Assembly: GCF_902459465.1 (NCBI RefSeq)
Contig: NC_047076.1
Span: forward strand, 4,539,488 to 4,603,487
Direction of reading: 5' to 3'
Origin: Asterias rubens
Taxonomy: Eukaryota > Echinodermata > Asteroidea > Forcipulatida > Asteriidae
Length of the DNA: 64,000 nucleotides
Shown here: piece by piece, positions 8,701 through 16,700 of the stretch
Position numbering within the stretch: the stretch's first letter is position 1
Layout: each line of letters begins with the position of its first letter
Position numbers and translations under genes: made by a program
The notes under the pieces: model-generated
What the model was told of the DNA's origin: nothing
The model's database searches: none
Seen by the model: only the letters and a program-made list of their open reading frames with translations

Positions 8701-11121
8701 TTTTTATTACAAGAAGAAAAAAGAAGCCACCTCTACTGCAAACAAAATGATGAGAAAGGATAAACTTACTAATTCGTCCGACCCAGGCTTCATGAGTTTA
8801 GCCACTACACTCACAAGGTCCTGCCTTTTTAAAAGCTGAAATGTAAAGAGATTTAAACAAAATATGTTAAACACCAAGCCACTCAAAAGCCATTTAAAAG
8901 TCATAGTGCAAATCATATATCTTCAATAGAAGAAGGCCCATTATACATTATGAGTTGGCTCGTCGTGTAGTAAATTTCACTAGTCACCCAGGCCTTTTAT
9001 ACACCTGTTATAAATGGGCATTATAAATGCCCTGGTAGTATAGTATAGTATAGTATAGTATAGTATAGTACACCTACCTTGAGTTCGACCAACATGCCCT
9101 CACAGCAACTCCTCCCCGAGCACCACAGACAGTATCGACTCTCGCTCTCCTTTACAAGCTGGCCGGTCACAGGAGGGTCCTTCTGACCTCCGTCATCACC
9201 AACTAATGCAAAGTTGGACTCCAACAGCTCAAGATGCGAGCTCAACCTGTGTCGGAAGAAAACAAATCTCACAAAGTTAATTCTGGTTTGTGTGTTAGCA
9301 CTGTTTACGCAGTGCAGTGCTTTCCTGAGCTCTGTGAAACAAAAACACAGGCAAGTTACTCGAGTGAGATTCAAACCCACGACCTTTGCAATTCTAGAGC
9401 AGTGTCTTACCAACTAGACCACTGAGTTTGCCCTGTAGCTAGAGACAGTTCGAACCCTACATTTTTGTAGCCGGTACTGCCCTTATTCAATAGATGGAAA
9501 TTTGCATCGGGATAAAGCACATTCATTTTTAGTTTTACCCATAATAACCATATAATGTACACGTATATGGGTTAAACCAAAATTAATCATCTTTATCCCT
9601 GATGCATATTTCCATTTTATTAAAATCTCACAATGACGTTCTCAGTCAAGACAATTGTTTTTGCTGTTGCTTTGGACTGTATTACTTACCAGGCAGTAGA
9701 AAGCTTCTGATTTTTACTCTTGCCGCTGATGTAGTTGAGTACGTAGGCCAAGATGCCCACAACCATCAATATTTCCATGTAGTAACTGTCCCAGTTATTA
9801 CGCAAATGTACAGGGAGCTGTCAGAAGAAACAAGAATTATGAAAGCAATTCCTCTCAACATGTGTGTCCTACATGTACTACCTTATACCATAGAGAAAGG
9901 ACCACAGGAGTTAGAAGGTCCCAAAATTTCTTTGCTAAGCGAAAACTGAGTAGGGCACCAGTCACACATAATAAACTTAATGTAATTCTGCCTAGTAACC
10001 TGTTTCTGCTGAGCAATTCTATTCTGTATAAAGTTTTTGTGCTTACAGGCTTTAGGAAATCGGGCCCTGACTGGAAGCATTTAAAGACATTGGACACTAT
10101 TGGTAAATGTCAAAGACCAGTTTTCTCACTTGGTGTATCTCAACATAATGCTTAAAATAACAAACCTGTGAAAATTTGAGCTCGATTGGTCGTCGGAGTT
10201 GCGAGATAACCAGGACAGAAATTTGCGGAAAATTAGTTCTTTCTCGAAAACTGCGTCACTTCAGAGGGAGCTGTTTCTCACAATGTTTTATTTTATCGAT
10301 CTCTCCCCATTACTCATTACCAAGTGAGGTTTTTTTGCTGACAATTATTTTGAGGAGTTACCAATAGTGTCCACTGCCTTTAAACGTACCTTTGCAATTT
10401 CCAGGTCTGGTGTATCGGACGGCCCCTTGCCTTTGAAGGGTTTCTCTCTCTCAAAGTTTTCAAATTCTTCTGTATCGTGGAAGTGTTCAAATTCATCTTC
10501 ATCCTGTAGTTAAAAAAAAACAGTTTAAGAGATGAGTTAAAGAAATAAGTTAAATGGTTATTTTAGATTAAAAGTAATTGCCCTTTTCAGTGATTATTCA
10601 GCAAGACCAGCTAGCTTTTCATTTCACTAGTCTGCCATCTTATAGACGATGTGACCTATGTTTACATTCAAACCGCCCTCTGTTGACAAAACACTATATA
10701 CGTCATGTTTCGCCGGGCAAAGAGTTGCGTAGTCATAGTAAGATTGCGTACACTTTCTAGCTGGCTGCCAAAACACAAAGGTTTTGCCCGGCGGTATGCG
10801 CGCGTATCATGTTATGGTTTTCGTATGACATCAGAGGTCACATCGTCTATAAAGATGTACCCTTACCTCCACAATTCCATCATCATCATCTTCATCAAAC
10901 TCCTTCTCAAAGGGTGCCTCTGCCTCGTTACTGTCTTCAAAGTCATCGTCACCTCTCTCCGTCTCTACAACTCCATCATCTTCTTCCTCATCTCCAAGAT
11001 CCTCAAATTCGGCAAACTCATTATCCTCGATGTCGGCACCGCGGTGATTGGCTGCGGCAAGTACTGCTGGGGCCAATAGCAGCGCAAATGCACAGAGTAG
11101 GAGAAGAGAACGAGGAATCAT
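5672..11121 (-). CDS. CCDC47: CCDC47 (calumin), complete coding gene, 12 coding exons
   Basis: CCDC47 is an ER-membrane protein. In vertebrates it joins the PAT/TRAP-associated machinery that inserts multi-pass proteins, and it influences ER calcium. Coding exons in transcript order are 11121-10867, 10503-10390, 9817-9690, 9246-9078, 8835-8770, 8481-8380, 8240-8133, 7599-7514, 7266-7208, 6586-6477, 6186-6019 and 5746-5672. They total 1,440 nt (479 aa), near the vertebrate length, and all phases agree. Residues 1-23 are a signal peptide and 28-85 a very acidic luminal stretch. Residues 128-160 ([21 protein letters not shown]) include the single membrane helix. Then comes the conserved cytosolic domain ([53 protein letters not shown]) and a Lys/Arg/Glu-rich helical tail ending MKQMKVRVT. 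Identification by family resemblance along the whole length is strong. A TTAA MITE touches the exon 2 donor. Confidence 0.96.
6019..6186 (-). CDS. CCDC47: CCDC47 coding exon 11
   Basis: It encodes residues 400-455, a charged helix with [16 protein letters not shown] and [12 protein letters not shown]. These are hallmark stretches of the CCDC47 coiled-coil tail. The acceptor is TTGACTAG and the donor GTAAAA. Confidence 0.95.
6477..6586 (-). CDS. CCDC47: CCDC47 coding exon 10
   Basis: It completes Val363 and runs to residue 399: PGGPR...[22 protein letters not shown]. The acceptor is TTTATTTCAG and the donor GTAACT. Confidence 0.94.
7208..7266 (-). CDS. CCDC47: CCDC47 coding exon 9
   Basis: This 59-nt exon encodes [19 protein letters not shown], with split codons at both ends (Asp343 and Val363). 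The acceptor is GTTTTGCCAG and the donor GTAAGT. Confidence 0.92.
7514..7599 (-). CDS. CCDC47: CCDC47 coding exon 8
   Basis: It encodes [20 protein letters not shown] and the following FSGPK. The [11 protein letters not shown] stretch is nearly invariant in the family. The acceptor is TTCCTGTAG and the donor GTAAGT. Confidence 0.94.
8133..8240 (-). CDS. CCDC47: CCDC47 coding exon 7
   Basis: It encodes residues 279-314 ([15 protein letters not shown]...[10 protein letters not shown]). The acceptor is TATTTTGCAG and the donor GTAAAC. It is in phase at both ends. Confidence 0.94.
8380..8481 (-). CDS. CCDC47: CCDC47 coding exon 6
   Basis: It encodes residues 245-278, [19 protein letters not shown] through KMQKEMQDL, matching the family's TMNDEDMD..FAVG segment. 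The donor is GTGAGT. Confidence 0.95.
8770..8835 (-). CDS. CCDC47: CCDC47 coding exon 5
   Basis: This 22-codon exon, [18 protein letters not shown] through SDEL, is in phase at both ends. The acceptor is ACATTTCAG and the donor GTAAGT. Confidence 0.94.
9036..9071. repeat. (TAGTA)n microsatellite
   Basis: Pentanucleotide TAGTA is repeated about seven times in CCDC47 intron 4, ending a few bases from the exon 4 donor (GTAGGT). A long allele could crowd that splice site. Confidence 0.9.
9078..9246 (-). CDS. CCDC47: CCDC47 coding exon 4
   Basis: It encodes residues 166-222: [13 protein letters not shown] and [18 protein letters not shown], the most conserved cytosolic block. The acceptor is CCGACACAG and the donor GTAGGT. 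It completes Trp166 from exon 3. Confidence 0.96.
9296..9612 (-). mobile_element. tRNA-derived SINE in CCDC47 intron 3
   Basis: On the minus strand there is an A-box-like TGGTCTAGTTGG and a B-box-like GGTTTGAATCTCAC about 40 bases apart in a tRNA-like arm order. It is preceded by two opposed copies of TTTGCATC.GGGATAAA. Related pieces in this window lie at 14738-14850, 26703-26760, 42665-42800 and 62163-62320. An independent tRNA gene is unlikely because the acceptor stem does not pair. Confidence 0.6.
9690..9817 (-). CDS. CCDC47: CCDC47 coding exon 3
   Basis: It encodes residues 124-165 plus two bases of Trp166. It contains the only strong membrane helix, [17 protein letters not shown], flanked by basic residues on the C-terminal side. 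The acceptor is CTTCTGACAG and the donor GTAAGT. Confidence 0.95.
10081..10383 (-). mobile_element. TTAA-type MITE in CCDC47 intron 2
   Basis: The ends are TTAAAGACATTGGACACTAT and ATAGTGTCCACTGCCTTTAA. The body has ACAAACCTGTGAAAATTTGAG and CTCCCCATTACTCATTACC, shared with the other copies. Its right TTAA lies in the intron 2 donor region, with only GTACGT between exon and element. Confidence 0.9.
10390..10503 (-). CDS. CCDC47: CCDC47 coding exon 2
   Basis: It encodes residues 86-123, still acidic ([18 protein letters not shown]), followed by a Lys-rich turn (KPFKGKG). The acceptor is AACTACAG. The donor GTACGT is immediately followed by the MITE at 10081-10383. Confidence 0.92.
10867..11121 (-). 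CDS. CCDC47: CCDC47 coding exon 1 (start codon, signal peptide)
   Basis: The ATG at 11121-11119 opens [20 protein letters not shown], a clear signal peptide, followed by a run rich in Asp and Glu. This Met is preferred to one 21 codons upstream because CTTACACTACAG, five bases before the ATG (exon base 11126), is a good splice acceptor. The upstream codons would then be intronic. The donor is GTAAGG. Confidence 0.93.
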
Positions 11122-11167
11122 GGTATCTGTAGTGTAAGAACAAAAGACGGAAAGTAAATAGACTACG

Positions 11168-11551
11168 TTAAAGGCAGTGGACACTATTGGTAATTACTCA
11201 AAATAATTATTAGCATAAAACCTTTCTTGGTGACAAGTAATGGGGAGAGGTTGATAGTATAAAACATTGTGAGAAACAGCTCCCTCTGAAGTGCCATAGT
11301 TTTGGAGAAAAAAGTAATTTTCCACGAATTTGATTTCGAGACCTCAAGTTTAGAACTTGAGGTCTCGAAATCAAGCATCTGAACGCACACAACTTCGTGT
11401 GACAAGGATGTTTTCTTCTTTCATTATTATCTCGCAACTTTGATGACCGATTGAGCTCGAATTTTCACAGGTTTGTTATTGTATGCATATGTTGAGGTAA
11501 ACAAAGTGAGAAGACTGGTCGTCATTTACCAATAGTGTCCACTGCCTTTAA
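11168..11551 (+). mobile_element. TTAA-type MITE, best-preserved copy
   Basis: This 384-bp copy runs from TTAAAGGCAGTGGACACTAT to ATAGTGTCCACTGCCTTTAA. Its terminal inverted repeat is about 22 bp inside TTAA flanks, and an internal hairpin is made of GAGACCTCAAGTT and its complement. It sits in the presumed 5'-UTR intron of CCDC47. Confidence 0.92.
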
Positions 11552-12059
11552 TGTTGTTAATATCTGACTGCCATTTTTCACATGTTTATAAAGTATATTA
11601 AATAGCATTTCAAATATTTTACACAGTCGAATGAGTGATTGCTTATTCAGTTTTGGTAAAAAATATCATAAATACAATTTTGCCAAATAAGCATCCCATT
11701 AATTTTAAATTAAAAATACAGGTTATAATTGGAATAGCGTGAAAACAAAAATGATCAAATGCACGGCATCTTCCTCCACCCACCATGGAGGTAGGAATGC
11801 TCCACCCTTCTTTTACCATTCATAATCATATGATGCACACACATTGTAGCACTGACCGAGTCCGTCCTGCGTGCCATCCCGATCCGTGTACAGGTGTATC
11901 GGCAATTTCTACGCATCAATTCCTTGTCTTTTATTAATCATAAACGTGAGCCCACAATAGTTATTTAAAATTTACTGTTAAGAGTAAGAACTAAAAACTA
12001 CGATAACAAATTCACGGATATCTTCTATATTGTTAGAATTATGAAAAATTATACTTTAC

Positions 12060-12190
12060 CAGAACAAAAGCGAGAGCATGAATTACTCCACGATCGACGA
12101 AAAATCTACCAACATTACCAGCACTTTTATTGAGGCACGGTCCCCATATCACACACACGACTTTACCATCTACGAAGCGTGTAGCAATCT
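12060..12190 (-). other. CCDC47: Probable 5'-UTR exon of CCDC47
   Basis: The sequence CTTTTGTTCTG is followed on the minus strand by a donor-like GTAAAGTA (from 12059 downward), pairing with the acceptor just before the CCDC47 start codon. This predicts an untranslated first exon somewhere above 12060. The upstream boundary is a guess, and transcript data would fix it. Confidence 0.4.
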
Positions 12191-13597
12191 GGAACCCGTC
12201 TAAATTCTATTGAACAGCGCCCTCTTGTGATGAACTTTAACTATGGCTTATCGGGCTATTTTATGCAAAGCATGCTTTGCTAGCTGCAAAGACAGTGGAT
12301 GGGCCGGGTAGGTCTTTACGGCGACCCCCCACCCTGACCACAAAAGCCGTCATTTTTTGGAGAATTCATGACAATTCGTTATTCAGTGTCTATGCCCATT
12401 TTGTATGATGCCAGCGCTACATAATTACAAGCGCCATGCATCTCCAAAACATCTCCCGTTCCAGTCGCTTGGTCGCGGCTCTCCAAGCCACGGAGGGCCT
12501 TGACAAAAGGCTATTATATTTTCATTCTTAGTGTTCGGCTTTCCTTTGAGGCAGGCAAACTTGAGACAGGGTGAGACGAATCCGGGGCATATGGGGCATT
12601 GTGCGTCTCTTTGCGTGCTTGGAATTAACTCATGAATTCTTCAGATGATTTACAGGGGACCGAGGGCCTGCCATCTCATGCCCACCGAGGCTTGCTCCGT
12701 ACGCAAAGCCAGAGCTGTGTATTGAGAGAGTTGCGACATGGAGAGACAGTTTTCTTTGGTCACGTGGTTGGTAGACGCCATGTTGTCTCAAAATGCAGCA
12801 CAACCCAATGGGCAGACTAGTCTAGCACCCCGTGTCTTGGGGAACAAGGGCTTCTAATCGCGAGTTGTCGTAACGTCCCTCCCAATATACGGCTCTGCGC
12901 CAAGCCAAATTGTTGCGCCATCTACCGGTGACCACTTTCACTAAACCATAGGGCCCAGAACTACGCAAATTATTATTTGCTGAGTCATGATAATTGTTTT
13001 GCGGCGTTATCGCTAAATTTGTGCAAAAAGAAGTTGCGATATGCGATGTCACTTCTATTTTGTGGTGCCCTGTGTTTTTGCTGTGATGCTCTCTGCAAAG
13101 TTCCATTTCAAAAGTCTGTTTCCTCATAGAAGTTCCCTCATACCATGGCCAGAGAAAAATTGCGGCGGTGCCCGATTACAAGAACAAAATCATTACGTCA
13201 CGCTCAATAAAAGAGTTTGTCGAACTAGCGTCAATGTGACGACACAATAATTTGATAACGCGCTGTTCGACCTGCCAGTCAACCAAACGCGCGCACAACA
13301 ACTCGCCGCAACTACACATAATTATTTCTACAGTCAACAAGAGCGTGCACTTTTGTCAGCAGTGTACACGCAAGAAGCACCTACCCTGGCTGAACCTTTT
13401 CACGGTTGCTGCACTCCTTAGTGCCAAAAAGGGGGAAACTGGCCAAGAAGTTTCGCAGAAAGTCTGGCCTGATTACCTCCCATCGAATCGGCAGTCTGGT
13501 GTGCCGGCGAACTTCTTACACCATGCAGACACTTCATCTACTCTAAGAAGTAATAAATAGTAGTTTTCCAAAGGATCAGTTGGTGGGAAGGGGGAAA
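12191..13597. promoter_or_regulatory. Shared upstream region of CCDC47 and HCN
   Basis: These 1.4 kb separate the presumed CCDC47 first exon from the HCN start codon and must hold both promoters, or one two-way promoter. The base composition is less AT-rich than the flanks. No convincing TATA box or motif array was identified, and the short open frames look random. Confidence 0.45.
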
Positions 13598-13739
13598 ATG
13601 TCCTTTGTAAAGATGAAACCTCCGGCGATGTTCATGAATCGGGTGTCTCCGATGGATGACGGGCCCAGGGAAGGGGGAGGGGAGACGGCAAGCAGTCAGC
13701 CGAATCACCAAGTACTCACAGTGGAACAAGACAACACCG
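13598..13739 (+). CDS. HCN exon 1 (start codon)
   Basis: ATG at 13598 opens MSFVKMKPPAMFMNRVSP, a low-complexity cytosolic N-terminus. The first in-frame stop upstream is at 13544, so the 5' limit of the exon is unknown. The last base begins a Gly codon split across donor GTATTG. The N-terminal part is the least certain of the gene model. Confidence 0.7.
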
Positions 13740-16700
13740 GTATTGCTTTAATTATTCACTGATACTTTCTATTGTTAAACCATTTGATTTCACAAACTCA
13801 GTTGCCTTCCCAGAGTTATCAACATTATAATCAGAATTGCTAAACACAAAATAATCACATCTAATAACTGCTTGATTTTTAAAGAGTGAAAACACAGTCT
13901 AACTGGACAAGATTTTTCTTAACAACTCAATGCTTAGGGGGAAGTTATACGGTTGGTCACTCTTCAAACTAATGACACTAAAAAGCGTTTACCTTCCCTA
14001 AAATGACTTTTGTTTGTTTGTAACAACTTCAAGGTAACCGGGCAAGGAGTGAGATGGACGTCCTTCAGTCTGTCCTCGACATGCCGTCAAACGCTCCAAA
14101 GAAACGGCGTTCTTCCATGTCGGCAGCCATCGGTGCAGCGTTTACCCGGGAGAACCTATTCCACGCCTCGGAGAAAGAATACGTCAAGAAGATCTACCGT
14201 AGCGACAAAGCATTGAAGGAAGAACAACAACGTCAGCAAAACATCGATCGGTTCGTCATCCATCCTTTCAGCAACTTCAGGTATTTGAAACTTTTGTGGC
14301 TGTTTTCATCAGTTATCAATATCTGGCATTCACTCGTTTTCTAGACGAGTATGTTTTGACGGTATTTTAAAGCCATTGGACCCTTTCGGTAAACACTATT
14401 GTCCAAGGCCCAGCCTTCGTGTATCACAACTTCTATATCAAATAACAAACCTGTGAAAATTTAGGCTCAATCGGTCATCGGAGTCTGGAGAAAATAACGG
14501 GAAAACCCACCCGTGTATCCGCGCGTTTCGCCGTGTCATGACATGTGTTTAAAATAAATCCGTAATTCTCGCTAACGAGAATTTATATTGTTTTACTGTT
14601 TTCTCAAAAAGTGAAGCATTTCATGGAATATTATTTCAAGGGAAGTCTTTCACCACTACCTTCTGTAAATCCTGTAAGTTATTTGTAAATCTGTGATTTT
14701 CTTTTTTCTGTACCGAAAGGGTCCAATGGCTTTAACAGATGGACATTTGCATCGGGGATAAAAATATTAATTTGGTTTATCCATATCAGTACTTTCCCGA
14801 GGCATACTCGGGTGTGTGTTTCGAACCCACGACGGTATGACGGATTGTTGCTGTGTATGTTTAGTGTGCTGTGTGCTTGGTTGACCTGTAATATCGCAGT
14901 AGCAATACAACGTGAAGGAACATGTTTGATGTATGAATGGCAAGGATCAATTTATGTTATTCAATCGAAAACTTAGCATTGACAATCATGTCCAGATAGT
15001 TCATATAAATCCTATGTTGATTCTCTTAATGTTGTTCTCCCTAACATGGAATGTTTTAAGCAATCTTTTTTATTATTCTGGTGCTGCAATATGGAATAAG
15101 TTACCAACTGAGGCCCAAAATGCATCGTCTATTGGTGGTTTTAAAAATATCTATAAACAAATCAATTTTTAAGTATATTTTAATCCTCATGTTGTCTGGT
15201 TTTTAAAAATGTTAAACCCTTTTACTCTGACTGTTTGTATTGTTTTGTTTACACATGACCATAATGTAAAACAGCTTTTGTGCTGATTTTTGTATCCTGT
15301 ATAAAGATTTTTAAATAAATAAATAAATAAATAATGCATAGTTGTGCTACCTTACAAAACCCGTTCCACGCCATCTTATTATATCAATTAGTTGTTGTCC
15401 AAATTGTCTTCTGGAATGAAGGTGGTACTGGGACTTACTGATGGTTCTTCTGATGGCGATCACCCTAGTCATCCTGCTTATCGATATTGCCGTCTTTAGT
15501 GAGCAGTTCTCCCTCCAGTACAGTCCTACGCATAGTTTAGCTACCATACAAAACCCGTTCCACACCATCTTATTATATCAATTAATTGTTGTCCAAATTG
15601 TTTTCTGGAATGAAGGTGGTACTGGGACCTACTGATGGTTCTTCTGATGGCGATCACCCTAGTCATCCTGCCTATCAATATTGCCTTCTTTAGTGAGCAG
15701 TTCTCCCTTCAGTGGAGCCTGATGAACTGCTTCACGGATAGTTTCTTCATGGCGGACATCGTTCTCAACTTCTTCACCGGGGTCGTCCACCACCAAAACG
15801 AGGAGGTAGATTAGATTAGTTTATACTTTTTTTTTTCATGATGAAAACATGAAAAGTGTTTTCCTTGAATAAAAAAACACTCGTTAAACACAGCCACAAA
15901 AACAATCTTATACAATCAAGAGAGAGGTAATTAAACCAGTCAAGATGAAAATAAAAGATTTGTGAGTGAGAACAGTAAGGCACGCCATCAAGAAATGACA
16001 GCTGTGGCTACGGCTTGGTCGAAACGCTCTTAGAACAGCCATAGCCGCCAATTGGGAACTTTGGACTGCTAGGTGGCAACAGATCTGGGCCCAATTTCAT
16101 GGCTCTGCTTACCGCCGAATTCTGCGCTTACAATAACGATCCCCCGCTGACGTGCAAGTGCCGAATTTCTGCGCTAGCCTGTAAGAGTAGAATGCCTAGT
16201 AACGTGGAGTACGCACGCACAGAGCCAATTATTCGCCGCTTACCCGTGAATTGGGCTTGCCGTAAACACAGAATTCCCTGCTTCCGTAAGCGCCGATTCT
16301 GTGCTTACGGTAAACAGAGCCATGAAATTGGGCGTAGGTGTGTTACCATTTGACTGGTTTTAATGAAGTTATCGTCGAACATCACAAGGCGAGACGGACA
16401 CTTAAAGTTGAGGTCTACACTAATACTCAAAGACCGAAGAGTGTTTGGGGCTATATCCCCGGTCCAAAAAGTGGTGAGAGTACGTCCCCTCCTCCATGAA
16501 TATAACCATTTACAGAAAATCTTTTTTCTTATTAAAGGTGATTTTGGATCGGAAGAAGATAGCTATCAAGTACCTGTGTGGATGGTTTCTCGTAGATTTA
16601 CCGTCCTCGTTTCCGATGGATTATTTCTATCTCATCTTCAACGGAGACTCCACGTTCAACGAGACCGCTCTCAAACTCCGTGCACTCCGGTATGGAATCT

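Noticed and set aside
9021..9413. 130-codon minus-strand frame
   Set aside because: It is CCDC47 exon 4 extended into the flanking introns, ending in the (TAGTA)n repeat.
9358..9430. Functional tRNA gene (minus strand)
   Set aside because: A- and B-box-like blocks are present, but the acceptor stem does not pair and the same block recurs as part of a longer dispersed repeat. SINE is the better reading.
15441..15635. Separate small membrane protein
   Set aside because: It is the duplicated half of HCN exon 3 running into the intron, not an independent gene.
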